A stretch of 28,776 bases of DNA from contig CAZYTO010000027.1 in assembly GCA_964650405.1 (NCBI GenBank), positions 1 through 28,776 on the forward strand. The letters run 5' to 3'. The notes beneath the pieces were generated by a model. It did no database searches and was not told where the DNA came from. It saw nothing but the letters and a program-made list of their open reading frames with translations. The translations under genes were made by a program, and so were the position numbers. The stretch is from CAZYTO01 sp964650405. Its GTDB lineage: Bacteria > Acidobacteriota > Thermoanaerobaculia > Gp7-AA8. Shown here in pieces: positions 14,676 through 22,290 of this stretch; positions within the stretch are counted from its first letter, which is position 1, and every line of letters starts with the position of its first letter.

Positions 14676-15743
14676 ATGGGAGCTGACGCCGGCAGCGGCA
14701 CGGGCGTAATCCGTATCGCCGTCGACGCGATGGGCGGCGACAACGCGCCTGCGGAAGTGGTCCGGGGCGCGATCCTGGCGGCGAAGGAGTACCCGGTGAA
14801 GATCCTCCTGGTCGGCCAGGAGGAAGTGGTGACCCGGGAGCTGGCCGCCGCGGCGGCGGAGACGCCCCGCAACATCGAAGTAGTCGACGCGCGCGAGGTC
14901 ATCGAGATGGATGATCCCGCCATCGCGCCGCTGCGCAAGAAACGCAACTCGTCCGTCCGCATCTGCGCCAACCTCGTCGCCGAGGGGCGGGCCGATGCGT
15001 TCCTGTCGGCGGGGAACACCGGCGCCACCTGGACCAGCGCCCGCATGGTCATGGGCATGATCGAGGGCGTCAGCCGTCCCGCCCTGGCCGCCATCCTCCC
15101 CAACGTCAACCGCCACACCCTTCTCCTCGACGTCGGCGCCAACGTCGACACCAAGCCGAACCACCTGCGCGAGTTCGCCGTCATGGGCCACTTCTACGCC
15201 CAGATGGTCTTCGGCATCGCCGAGCCGCGCATCGGACTCATGTCCATCGGCGAGGAAGAGGGCAAGGGCAACGAGCTGACCCGGGAGACCTACCGGGTGA
15301 TGAAGGAGACGGGGCTCAACTTCATCGGCAATGCCGAGGGGCGCGACGTCTTCAACGGCAACGCCGACGTCGTGGTCTGCGACGGCTTCATCGGCAACGT
15401 CGTGCTCAAGGCCTCCGAAGCCCTGGGCGAGTTCGTCAACCGCACCCTGAACGTGGAGATGCGCCGGAACCCGGCCCGCATGCTCGGCGGGCTCCTGGCC
15501 AGAAGCGCCTTCAACGACCTCAAGAAGCGCATGGACTACTCCGAGTACGGCGGCGCCCCGCTCCTCGGCGTAAAGGGCGGATGCATCGTCTGCCACGGCC
15601 GCTCGAACGCCAAGGCCGTCAAGAACGCCGTCCGCGTGGCCCGCGAGTTCGCCATGAACCGCATCGACGCCAAGATCCAGGAGCGCGTCCACGACCTGCA
15701 CTCGCGCGAGCACGGTTCCACCCTGCTGGCCACGCAGGAGTAG
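14676..15743 (+). CDS. plsX: phosphate acyltransferase PlsX
   Basis: A 355-residue enzyme that makes acyl-phosphate from acyl-ACP for the PlsY/PlsC route of phospholipid synthesis. VIRIAVDAMGGDNAP at 11-25, FLSAGNTGATW, LPNVNRHTLLLDVGANVDTKP, MSIGEEEGKGNEL, GNAEGRDVFNG and VVCDGFIGNVVLK are the standard PlsX blocks. Length is usual. The protein is peripheral, acting at the membrane. The start lies 13 bp after the rpmF stop, as in the common yceD-rpmF-plsX arrangement; fabH, which often follows, is not here. The fabD-fabG pair lies 1.9 kb downstream, separated by a minus-strand regulatory pair, so the lipid genes are split. It ends 3 bp before the convergent marR gene. Confidence 0.96.
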   Translation: MGADAGSGTGVIRIAVDAMGGDNAPAEVVRGAILAAKEYPVKILLVGQEEVVTRELAAAAAETPRNIEVVDAREVIEMDDPAIAPLRKKRNSSVRICANLVAEGRADAFLSAGNTGATWTSARMVMGMIEGVSRPALAAILPNVNRHTLLLDVGANVDTKPNHLREFAVMGHFYAQMVFGIAEPRIGLMSIGEEEGKGNELTRETYRVMKETGLNFIGNAEGRDVFNGNADVVVCDGFIGNVVLKASEALGEFVNRTLNVEMRRNPARMLGGLLARSAFNDLKKRMDYSEYGGAPLLGVKGGCIVCHGRSNAKAVKNAVRVAREFAMNRIDAKIQERVHDLHSREHGSTLLATQE

Positions 15744-15746
15744 CCC

Positions 15747-16196
15747 TCATCGCTTGTACGCCGCTACCAGCGCCACGAGATCGGCGTGGAACCGCGCAAG
15801 ATTCTTGGTCCGTGCGAAGAACTCGGTATCCACCGCCTCCACCTTTCGCACGGCGGCGTTCGTGATCCGGATTCCCTGCGCCGTCGGTTCGATGAGGAAC
15901 GACCGCCCATCCTCGGGATTCGCCTTGCGCTTCACCAGGCGCTTCCGGATCAGGGTCTTGACGAGATCCGAGACCATCATCTTGTCCATGCCGGTGTGGC
16001 CGGCGACGCGCGAGGGCGTCACCGGCCCGTCCTGGTGCAGGTACACGAGGCACGTCATCAGCGAGAACTGCCCGGGCGTGACGTCGAGGTCCTGCAGGCA
16101 GCCTGTGTGCAGCCGCTGCAGCAGGTTGGCCGCCTTCCACAGCATGAAGCCGGGGCTCTCCTCCGCGGTCCGGAAGGTGCTCTCGAGCTTCGTCAT
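15747..16196 (-). CDS. MarR family transcriptional regulator
   Basis: A 149-residue winged-helix regulator. The DNA-binding core spans about 40-105: VTPGQFSLMTCLVYLHQDGPVTPSRVAGHTGMDKMMVSDLVKTLIRKRLVKR, with the wing NPEDGRSFLIEPTAQG carrying the typical D-x-R pair (D96, R98). The start at 16196 was chosen because it forms an ATGA overlap with the upstream gene; the longer frame to 16286 is a shadow. It most likely forms a dimer and binds the 26-bp palindrome at 16641-16666 to repress its own operon with the SRPBCC gene, since MarR proteins usually bind such sites in their own promoter. The inducer is unknown. It is convergent with plsX. Confidence 0.9.
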   Translation of the reverse strand: MTKLESTFRTAEESPGFMLWKAANLLQRLHTGCLQDLDVTPGQFSLMTCLVYLHQDGPVTPSRVAGHTGMDKMMVSDLVKTLIRKRLVKRKANPEDGRSFLIEPTAQGIRITNAAVRKVEAVDTEFFARTKNLARFHADLVALVAAYKR

Positions 16197-16615
16197 GATC
16201 TCGCCCGCGCAAAGGCAGCCAGGGAGTCGAGCTGGCCGGGCATGTCGGCGGCGATGCCCTGCGCCACCAGCTTCTTCCACAGCCACGACAGCGGTCCCTC
16301 CACGCGGATGGTGATGGTCAGCTTCAGCCCGTCTCCGGTCTCTTCCATGTCATGAATGCCGTGCATCCGGGCCAGGGGAAACTGGGTGAGGTCCGTGTAG
16401 CCGCGGAACGGCTCGGCGCGCGTGAAACGGATGTTCACCCGCGGCCCGCCCTTCGGCTTCAGCTCGAACCGCGCTCCTGCGGCAAAGGCGTCGCTCATGC
16501 GCGCCCACTCGATGTCCTTGTCCCACTCGTGCCAGTGATTCACGTCCGACCACAGTGCCCACACCGATTCCTTCGTTACGCCGGCAAACGTCTTCGTGTA
16601 CGTCGATTCCCACAT
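16193..16615 (-). CDS. SRPBCC (START/polyketide cyclase-like) family protein
   Basis: A 140-residue protein with the SRPBCC fold signs: MWESTYTKTFAGVTKESVWALWSDVNHWHEWDKDIEW (first strand, helix, and the W-x3-W-type start of the pocket), GARFELKPKG, and TITIRVEGPLSWLWKKLVAQGIAADMPGQLDSLAAFAR at the C-terminus, where the long helix closes the hydrophobic ligand pocket. The ligand and reaction are unknown. A strong ribosome binding site (AAGGAGG, 16623-16629) precedes the ATG at 16615. The stop overlaps the marR start by 4 bp, so both proteins are made from one message under the palindromic operator. Confidence 0.87.
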   Translation of the reverse strand: MWESTYTKTFAGVTKESVWALWSDVNHWHEWDKDIEWARMSDAFAAGARFELKPKGGPRVNIRFTRAEPFRGYTDLTQFPLARMHGIHDMEETGDGLKLTITIRVEGPLSWLWKKLVAQGIAADMPGQLDSLAAFARARS

Positions 16616-16640
16616 ACAGCGGCCTCCTTGCTTGTCGTGT

Positions 16641-16666
16641 GAGATAGTAAGTGTGCTTACTATCTC
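16641..16666. promoter_or_regulatory. perfect palindromic MarR-type operator
   Basis: An 11-bp perfect inverted repeat GAGATAGTAAG (16641-16651) and CTTACTATCTC (16656-16666) flanks TGTG. It lies over the -10 region of the promoter of the SRPBCC-marR operon, the expected position for autorepression. Confidence 0.85.
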
Positions 16667-16673
16667 TTGTCAA
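16644..16673 (-). promoter_or_regulatory. promoter of the SRPBCC-marR operon
   Basis: On the minus strand TTGACA (16668-16673) is followed after 18 bp by TACTAT (16644-16649). The -10 and the spacer are inside the operator. The start codon at 16615 is about 28 bp beyond the -10, with room for the AAGGAGG ribosome binding site. Confidence 0.7.
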
Positions 16674-16800
16674 GTGCCGGGTGTCGAGTGGCGGGTGCCG
16701 AGTGGCATGAGGCATGAGTAACGAGGCATGAGCGGCCTTACGCTGTGCCTCGGGTCCTCCGCGATCACTCTCTTCTCCGCGTCTCCCCGTCTCCGCGTGA
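16674..16800. repeat. CGAGTGG/GCATGAG heptamers and CTCCGCG array
   Basis: Words such as CGGGTGT, CGAGTGG, CGGGTGC, CGAGTGG, CATGAGG, CATGAGT, AACGAGG, CATGAGC at a 7-bp period run to about 16738. Around 16766-16800 there are CTCCGCG-type words (TCTCCGCG, TCTCCCCG, TCTCCGCG). The rest of the spacer up to 16934 shows nothing I can identify, apart from a possible open frame that I reject. Confidence 0.7.
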
Positions 16801-16934
16801 ACGTTCCCATCGGTCGCTCTCTCAACAGGTTGAGCGCTTACGCGGGCAAAGCCCTCAGGCATGAGTCCCGCGGAATGAGTGCTGGTAAACTCTCCGCCGG
16901 TCCTCTCGCCGGAGTCCCAACTCGAAAACCTCCC

Positions 16935-17462
16935 ATGATCGATGCTCGCGCAAAGCTCATCCGCCAGCTTCAGGGCGCCTACTCGGGGGAGCTGGCGGCC
17001 GGGTTCGCGTATCGCGGGCACTGGCGGAGCGTGAGCGATCCGGCCGAGAGGGAGCGCATCCGCCTGATCGAAGCGGAGGAGTGGCATCACCGGGAGCTGG
17101 TGGGGACGATGCTCCGCTCGCTGGGCGCGCGCCCGAAACGGATGCGCGAGCTGGCCATGTTCTGCATCGGCCGCTTTCTCGGCGCGATGTGCCACGCCAG
17201 CGGATGGTTCCTGCCGATGTACGGCGCCGGGCGGCTGGAGCGGCACAACATCGTCGAGTACGAGGAGGCCGCCGGCTACGCGCGCGCCTGCGGGCAGGAG
17301 GAGCTCATCGACTGCCTGCTGACCATGGCCGAGGTGGAGTGGGAGCACGAGAAGTACTTCCGCTCGAAGGCCGAGAGCCACCGCCTGGCCCGCGTGTTCG
17401 GCCTGTGGAAGCCGGCCGCCCCGAAGTCGGAGATTCGCCGGTCGCTGGTCGCGGATCGCTGA
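16935..17462 (+). CDS. ferritin-like diiron-site protein
   Basis: A 175-residue four-helix protein with a likely dinuclear iron site. The ligand pattern E-ExxH-E-ExxH is visible: E19 (SGELAAGF), E48-x-x-H51 (or E49-x-x-H52, EAEEWHH), E110/E111 (EYEEAAGYA) and E135-x-x-H138 (EVEWEHE). This resembles the Coq7 demethoxyubiquinone hydroxylase and MiaE groups, but length and context do not decide which; oxygen-dependent hydroxylase or oxidase is the broad inference. The ATG at 16935 is preferred over upstream ATGs in the repeat-rich spacer, because the homologous part begins at once (MIDARAKLIRQLQGAYSGELAAGFAYRGHW). The last residues (SLVADR-stop) are encoded by the CGCTGGT/CGCGGAT heptamer array, so its C-terminus is repeat-derived. 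Confidence 0.8.
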   Translation: MIDARAKLIRQLQGAYSGELAAGFAYRGHWRSVSDPAERERIRLIEAEEWHHRELVGTMLRSLGARPKRMRELAMFCIGRFLGAMCHASGWFLPMYGAGRLERHNIVEYEEAAGYARACGQEELIDCLLTMAEVEWEHEKYFRSKAESHRLARVFGLWKPAAPKSEIRRSLVADR

Positions 17463-17512
17463 TCGCGGATTCGCTGGCCGCTGTTCGCTGATCGCTGTTC
17501 GTGGAGTGGCGC
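17442..17512. repeat. CGCTGAT/CGCGGAT heptanucleotide array
   Basis: CGCTGGT, CGCGGAT, CGCTGAT, CGCGGATT, CGCTGGC, CGCTGTT, CGCTGAT, CGCTGTT at a 7-bp period (one 8-bp step). It starts inside the 3' end of the ferritin-like gene and supplies its stop codon. The same word family recurs at 27120-27160. Confidence 0.8.
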
Positions 17513-17533
17513 CAGGCATACCCCAAAGCCACT

Positions 17534-17608
17534 CATGCCCCATGCCTCATGCCTCATGCCCAACTCAGCACTCGGCACTCAGCACTCGGCACTCAGCACT
17601 CACTCAGC
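17534..17608. repeat. CATGCCT and CACTCAGC heptanucleotide arrays
   Basis: CATGCCC, CATGCCT, CATGCCT, CATGCCC (17534-17561) is followed by ACTCAGC/ACTCGGC words up to 17608. The second set is the same family as the array at 3261-3329. It ends directly at the presumed -10 element of fabD. Confidence 0.85.
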
Positions 17609-17614
17609 TATGAT
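17609..17614 (+). promoter_or_regulatory. possible -10 element upstream of fabD
   Basis: TATGAT lies 9 bp before the fabD ATG at 17624. There is no ribosome binding site, and the preceding 75 bp are repeat array, so no -35 consensus is available. Confidence 0.4.
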
Positions 17615-17623
17615 TCGCGCCGC

Positions 17624-18568
17624 ATGAAGCACAACACCGCATTCGTCTTTCCCGGCCAGGGAAGCCAGGCCGCCGGAATGGGGAAGGACATCTTCGAGAC
17701 TTACCCCGTCGGGCGCCGTGTGTTTCAGGACATCGACGACGCCCTCGGCTTCTCCATCTCGCAGCTTTGCTTCGAGGGTCCCGAGGAGCAGTTGAAGCTG
17801 ACCGAGAACACGCAGCCGGCGATCCTGGCCGTGTCGGCGGCCGTCCACGCGGTGCTCGAGGATCTCGGCGCCACGCGGCGTGACCTCGTAGCCGGCCACT
17901 CCCTCGGCGAGTACAGCGCCATCGTCAGCGTCGGCGGCCTCACCCCCGCCGAGGCAGCCGTCATCGTCCGGCAGCGCGGCAGGTTCATGCAGGAAGCCGT
18001 CCCGGTCGGCACCGGCGCCATGGCCGCGCTCATCGGCCCGAGCGTGGACGACGCGCGCGCCATCTGCGAGGAAGCGGCGCAGGGCGAGATCGTCTCCGTG
18101 GCCAACATCAACGCGCCGGGACAGATCGTCATCGCCGGAACTAAGAGCGGCGTCGACCGGGCCATCGAGGTGGCCAAGTCGCGCGGCGTGCGCCGGGCCC
18201 TGCCGCTTCCCGTCTCCGCCCCCTTCCACTGCGAGCTGATGAAGCCCGCCGAGGAGCGGCTCAAGCCCGTGCTCGAGGCGGCGCACTTCCGGGACCTCTG
18301 GACCTCGCTCGTTTCCAACGTCGACGCATCGCCCATCGGCACCGCCACCGCCGTGCGCAATAGCCTCGTGCGCCAGGTCGTATCGCCGGTGCGCTGGGTG
18401 GAGTCGGTGCAGAAGATGGTCTCCATGGGCGTGCGGCGCTTCGTGGAGATCGGGCCGGGGAGCGTGCTCACGGGCCTCATCAAGCGCATCGACCCGGCCG
18501 TGGAGCTGATCAACGTGTCCGACGTCGCTTCGATCGAGAGCCTGGTGGCAAAGCTGGAGAACGCATGA
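17624..18568 (+). CDS. fabD: malonyl-CoA-acyl carrier protein transacylase
   Basis: A 314-residue enzyme that moves the malonyl group from CoA to ACP for fatty acid synthesis. FPGQGSQ at 9-15 forms the oxyanion loop, the nucleophile is S93 in GHSLGE (91-96), and the catalytic histidine is H202 in SAPFHCELM. QRGRFMQEAVPVGTGAM carries the malonate-binding arginine. EIGPGSVLTGLIKRI is the conserved C-terminal block. Length is typical. The ATG at 17624 was chosen because family members start directly before the first strand; the upstream extension is repeat. fabD overlaps fabG by 4 bp (ATGA), so the pair is translated together. Confidence 0.96.
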   Translation: MKHNTAFVFPGQGSQAAGMGKDIFETYPVGRRVFQDIDDALGFSISQLCFEGPEEQLKLTENTQPAILAVSAAVHAVLEDLGATRRDLVAGHSLGEYSAIVSVGGLTPAEAAVIVRQRGRFMQEAVPVGTGAMAALIGPSVDDARAICEEAAQGEIVSVANINAPGQIVIAGTKSGVDRAIEVAKSRGVRRALPLPVSAPFHCELMKPAEERLKPVLEAAHFRDLWTSLVSNVDASPIGTATAVRNSLVRQVVSPVRWVESVQKMVSMGVRRFVEIGPGSVLTGLIKRIDPAVELINVSDVASIESLVAKLENA

Positions 18569-19308
18569 AGATCGACCTCACCGGCAGGGCGGCCCTCGTC
18601 ACCGGCGCCTCGCGCGGGATCGGCGAGGCCATCGCCCGCCGCCTCGGCGAGACCGGCGCGCACGTGCTATGCGCCGCGCGCAGCGCCGACGCTGTCGAGC
18701 GCGTGGCGGGCGAGATCACCGCCGCCGGCGGCAAGGCCACCGGCGTGGCGCTCGACATCACCGCCGCGGACGTCCGCGACCGCATCAAGGCCCTGCTCGA
18801 AGCGCACGGCAACATCGACATCCTGGTCAACAACGCCGGAATCACCGACGACGACCTCTTCCTGCGCATGAAGCCGGAAGCATGGACTAGCGTCCTGCAC
18901 ACGAACCTCGACTCGGCGTTCCACGTCACGCAGGAGATCGTGAAGAAGATGATCCGCGCCCGCTGGGGCCGCGTGATCAACATCTCCTCCGTCGTCGGCC
19001 TCTCCGGCAATCCCGGCCAGACCAATTACTCCGCCTCCAAGGCCGCGCTCATCGGCTTCACCAAGTCGCTGGCCCTGGAGATCGGCTCGCGCAACGTCAC
19101 CGTCAACGCCGTCGCGCCCGGCTTCGTCTCCACGGCCATGACCGACGCCATGACCGACGAGGCCCGCGCCGGCATGGAAGCGCGCATCGCCCTCAAGCGC
19201 CTCGGCACGCCCGACGACATCGCCTATACCGTGGTGTTCCTGGCCAGCGAGCAGGCCGCCTACATCACCGGTACCGTGATGAACGTCAGCGGCGGCCTGT
19301 ACACGTAG
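18565..19308 (+). CDS. fabG: 3-oxoacyl-[acyl-carrier-protein] reductase
   Basis: A 247-residue short-chain dehydrogenase that reduces 3-oxoacyl-ACP with NADPH. The cofactor loop TGASRGIG is at 13-20, NNAG at 89-92, N114, the catalytic S141/S142, Y155 and K159 in NINISSVVG and YSASK positions, and the PGF motif after the active site. The C-terminal ITGTVMNVSGGLYT is usual. The ATG overlaps the fabD stop. The acpP and fabF genes that usually follow are not present; a small membrane protein gene begins 5 bp after the stop. Given the fabD link, a role in fatty acid synthesis is strongly favoured over another SDR function. Confidence 0.95.
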   Translation: MKIDLTGRAALVTGASRGIGEAIARRLGETGAHVLCAARSADAVERVAGEITAAGGKATGVALDITAADVRDRIKALLEAHGNIDILVNNAGITDDDLFLRMKPEAWTSVLHTNLDSAFHVTQEIVKKMIRARWGRVINISSVVGLSGNPGQTNYSASKAALIGFTKSLALEIGSRNVTVNAVAPGFVSTAMTDAMTDEARAGMEARIALKRLGTPDDIAYTVVFLASEQAAYITGTVMNVSGGLYT

Positions 19309-19313
19309 CGGCC

Positions 19314-19592
19314 ATGGCTCGACTCGGCGCAGGTATCGTGATGATCGCCCTCGGCGTGCTGATCGACGTGCGCACGGCAGGCGGTCCGGCCGTTCCGGGC
19401 CTGGTCGCCGGGCTGACCTGCGCCGCGCTCGGGTACCTCCTCCTGTTGACATCGCCGCCCGCATTGAAGGTCCTGCGCTGGCCCGACACCGCGAAGAAGC
19501 TGGGCGTCGTCTTCCTCGGCACCGTCGTGGCCATCCTCTGCGCCGGCGCGCTCTTCGCCGCGATGCTGATGCTGCACGCCCGTCGAATGTAG
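19314..19592 (+). CDS. small membrane protein of unknown function (92 residues)
   Basis: A 92-residue protein with three hydrophobic segments (about 4-19 GAGIVMIALGVLIDVR partly, 28-46 GLVAGLTCAALGYLLLLTS, and 63-86 GVVFLGTVVAILCAGALFAAMLML). I do not recognise a family. It starts 5 bp after the fabG stop, so it is in the fabD-fabG operon. The last two residues, Arg-Met, and the TAG stop are the left edge of a REP-like element (GAATGTAGGGCACGA), just as in the nucleotidyltransferase gene at 6384-7448. Confidence 0.7.
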   Translation: MARLGAGIVMIALGVLIDVRTAGGPAVPGLVAGLTCAALGYLLLLTSPPALKVLRWPDTAKKLGVVFLGTVVAILCAGALFAAMLMLHARRM

Positions 19593-19619
19593 GGCACGAT
19601 GGCAGGACTGTGTCGTGCC
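19590..19619. repeat. REP-like palindromic element, short copy
   Basis: GGCACGA (19593-19599) and TCGTGCC (19613-19619) are inverted around GGCAGGACTG. The copy starts with TGTAGGGCACGA like those at 7444 and 28719. It lies between convergent genes. Confidence 0.7.
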
Positions 19620-19670
19620 GCCGCCGGCGCACAGGTGCTCAGCATGAGGCGAGCGGGCGAGCATTGAGAA

Positions 19671-20603
19671 TCACTCGTCCTCGTCTTTGAACTGACGATT
19701 CTGCAGATCAGCCTGGAGGATTGGCCAGACCACGGAATCGGCCTCCTCGATCTCCAAGGCGAGCCGCGCGGCCTCTCCAGACGCTGCGAAGTCCTCCGTG
19801 ATCGCGAGGTGCTTCGGGAGCAGTTCCTCTACAGGCCGGTCGAGCCGTCCCCAAAACAACATGAAGAGGTCGATGCCGGAGGCGTTACCGGAAAGACCCT
19901 CCGTCCTGAGCTGCTCAACGGAGTCAGGGCTCGCCCAGAAGGTCACATAGAGGAACGCCTCGTCGCTGTCGAACGCGGTGTCGACGTGCACCATTTCGGT
20001 TGGCAGAGTCGTTCCGTGTCGGTGATACCAGCGTTCGAAGGGACGCGGAGCGTGGCTGTGTGGCCCCGAGCCGGGAGCGAGGGCAAATCCCAGTGACCCT
20101 AGAATGCGCTCGACGTACGCATGCGTGGCCGCCGAGATCGCGGGTCGCCGTTCGGCATTCCTCGGACGCAGGTTGCGCACCTGTTCCGCCGCCCAGGCCT
20201 GTGCCTCGGCGGGATCCAGGAACTTGCCGCTCCCGCATACGAGGAGTTGGCCGGACACGGCCATGGTGAGGGTTGCCGCGGCGACGCATGCTGCCAACCA
20301 GTCGTCCATCCGCGAGTGCGTCACGAAGTCGACGGCCCGGCTGAATCGCCGCAGCCGGCGGCGCCGGAACCAGGAGAATTCGCTTCCTACCTCCTCGAGG
20401 TAGCTGGCCACGTCGTCGTTGTAGTACTCGAACGCCGCCTCGAGCCCTTCACACACGACCAGTACCGAGCCTGTTTGCGTTGCGGCGTCGAGGGAATCCG
20501 GCAAGACGAGCCGGAATCCTGCCTCTCCGGCTCGCCGCTGCCAGGCGGCCGCGTGCGGCACTCCAGTGCCCTTTGGCACGAACACGACCAGATGCATCGA
20601 CAT
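19671..20603 (-). CDS. 310-residue protein of unknown function
   Basis: I do not recognise a family. The protein is soluble by composition, acidic at the C-terminus (FKDEDE), and rich in aromatic residues. Features that may help a search: MSMHLVVFVPKGTGVPHAAAWQRRAGEAGF (N-terminal beta-alpha unit), a strand VLVVCEGLEAAFEYYNDDVASYL, RRRRLRRFSRAVDFVTHSRMDDW, and a middle hydrophobic helix WLAACVAAATLTMAVSGQLLVCGSG (about 103-125). Base use is less GC-extreme than in its neighbours, judged by eye, with more rare codon types, so it may be a later arrival. Either of two nearby ATGs (20603 or 20597) may be the start. It lies 15 bp after the stop of the GT39 gene, so it is probably in the same operon. 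Confidence 0.7.
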   Translation of the reverse strand: MSMHLVVFVPKGTGVPHAAAWQRRAGEAGFRLVLPDSLDAATQTGSVLVVCEGLEAAFEYYNDDVASYLEEVGSEFSWFRRRRLRRFSRAVDFVTHSRMDDWLAACVAAATLTMAVSGQLLVCGSGKFLDPAEAQAWAAEQVRNLRPRNAERRPAISAATHAYVERILGSLGFALAPGSGPHSHAPRPFERWYHRHGTTLPTEMVHVDTAFDSDEAFLYVTFWASPDSVEQLRTEGLSGNASGIDLFMLFWGRLDRPVEELLPKHLAITEDFAASGEAARLALEIEEADSVVWPILQADLQNRQFKDEDE

Positions 20604-20618
20604 AGAGAATCGGCCCTT

Positions 20619-22211
20619 TCAAAACTCCCGGTCCCGCAGATGGAACGGCGAGAACCCTCGCGCGAAGGCCGGCGCCCAGAGCACGGCGACGCGTTCGCTG
20701 GGCGTGGCGCGTGTGTAGCGATACGGGCCCGGATCGTAGAACCGCGGTACGTTCGGCTTACCGTCGACGAGGCCGGCGGCTATGCCTTTCGGCGAGACGA
20801 CGACGTACTGGCCGGGAACGGCGATGGTGAAGAGGCCGTCGTCGCGGATGGTCTGTCCCGAGGCGCGGAGCCGGCCCATGTCGAGAAAGTTGGCGGTGAG
20901 GAAGGCCCGGCCGTGCGCCGGCCAGAAGTCGCCGTCGGCCTGGGCCACGTGGCAGTGCGCCCGGATGACGTCGCGCTCGATGGTGTCGGGGATCAGCCCG
21001 GCCTGCATCTCGTTCCGGGTGATGAACTCGAAGATGTAGTAGTATGGCCGCTGCCGGAAGACGGTCTCGCCCTTGAAGTCCAGGAGCGGCTCGCCGGGCC
21101 GCGAGAGGCGCAGCACCTGGTCCATCATCGTCGTGTACTCGCGCGTCCCGTTGCGGAGGCCGCTGGAGTAGAGGAGGAGGAACGGCACGCACAGCAGGCA
21201 GGCCAGGGCCGGCACGTAGGGCGGCCGGTCTGCGATCCAGGCGATGAAGAAGATGGCCACGAGGGGCATCACCGGCAGCAGGTCGCGCGGCGAGATGAGG
21301 ATCCAGAACGACACGAGCGTGATGACAAACGTCGCGCTGCCGACGGCGAAGAAACAGCGCCAGAGCGCGACCGCATCCTCCTCGCGGCCGGCGCGGCGCT
21401 TCCAGGCCCGGCGCAGCATGAGGGCCATGGCCGGCAGGTAGATCAATCGCGGCGCCCAGAGGCTGAATGGGGAGCGCGTCTGCACGAGGAGCTCGTTGAA
21501 ACGAAAGACGCAATAGACGAGCTGCGGCCAGGCGCCATGGGCGCGGAACCACCACAGCAGGATGGCCGGGGCGATGGCCGTACCGACGAGGAGAGGCAAG
21601 ACCACAGGTAAGACAGTTCGCCGCAGCGATCGCTCGCGGAGGGCGAAGACGTACGTCACCGCTCCCGCCGTGCCGAGCGTGATCATCAGCAGCGACGTCT
21701 TCAGCGAGACGCAGAACGCCAGGCCGAGCAGCAGGCCGGTGAGAAAGTGCCGCGCCGGCAGGCGCGAGGTCAGCACCACCAGGGCCACCGCCCAGAGTGC
21801 GTTCCAGAAATTGTCGGTGCGGTACTCGATCGACTTCAGGAAGAACGGCGGGAAGAACGAGAGCAGCAGCGCCGCCCACACGCCCACCCGCGGCGAGTAA
21901 AGCCGCGTGCCGAGGACGTACGTGGCCCAGAGCACGGCGGCGAAGAGCAGCAGCATCGGCGCGCGCATGAAGAACAGCACGTCCGAGCGCTCGCCGAGGA
22001 TCCGGAGCAGCGGTGCGGAGAGGAGGTGGAAGAGCGGGGCGTGGTTGTCGAAGAAGTCGCGGTACTGCACCAGCCCGGCCGTCCATCCCCAGGCCACGTG
22101 CAGGTGTTGCGGCTCGTCGGAATCGAAGCGATAGCGCAAGAACGCCGCCGCGCGCAGGGCGAGCATCAGCAACGCCAGCGCCGCGACGATCCCTCGCTCT
22201 CTTCGTGACAT
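20619..22211 (-). CDS. GT39-like membrane glycosyltransferase
   Basis: A 530-residue polytopic protein of the ArnT/PMT (GT39-GT83) type, which uses polyprenyl-phosphate sugars on the periplasmic side of the membrane. After one N-terminal membrane segment, the acidic pair D32-E33 (RFDSDEPQHLHV) lies in the first large loop, followed by RDFFDNHAPLFHLLSAPLL, both typical of the family's catalytic site. At least eight further hydrophobic segments lie between about 70 and 370 (LLLFAAVLWATYVL, VGVWAALLLSFFPPFFL, ALVVLTSRL and others); the C-terminal 160 residues are soluble. The ATG at 22211 was chosen because upstream codons run into the divergent gene. Sugar and acceptor are unknown. It may work with the GT4 genes at 8949-12414, but they are far apart. 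Confidence 0.82.
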   Translation of the reverse strand: MSRRERGIVAALALLMLALRAAAFLRYRFDSDEPQHLHVAWGWTAGLVQYRDFFDNHAPLFHLLSAPLLRILGERSDVLFFMRAPMLLLFAAVLWATYVLGTRLYSPRVGVWAALLLSFFPPFFLKSIEYRTDNFWNALWAVALVVLTSRLPARHFLTGLLLGLAFCVSLKTSLLMITLGTAGAVTYVFALRERSLRRTVLPVVLPLLVGTAIAPAILLWWFRAHGAWPQLVYCVFRFNELLVQTRSPFSLWAPRLIYLPAMALMLRRAWKRRAGREEDAVALWRCFFAVGSATFVITLVSFWILISPRDLLPVMPLVAIFFIAWIADRPPYVPALACLLCVPFLLLYSSGLRNGTREYTTMMDQVLRLSRPGEPLLDFKGETVFRQRPYYYIFEFITRNEMQAGLIPDTIERDVIRAHCHVAQADGDFWPAHGRAFLTANFLDMGRLRASGQTIRDDGLFTIAVPGQYVVVSPKGIAAGLVDGKPNVPRFYDPGPYRYTRATPSERVAVLWAPAFARGFSPFHLRDREF

Positions 22212-22290
22212 GCCCAAGGAAGCCGAAGTGTATTCACGTTCAAGGTGGGAACGGAACCTGTTACCGTGGATGCGTCTTCCGAGGAGTAAC

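Noticed and set aside
16728..16934. N-terminal extension of the ferritin-like protein
   Set aside because: The added residues translate the repeat-rich spacer, and the four-helix domain starts at the ATG at 16935.
20121..21611. 496-codon plus-strand frame
   Set aside because: It is antisense to the GT39 gene and its neighbour; no plausible domain.
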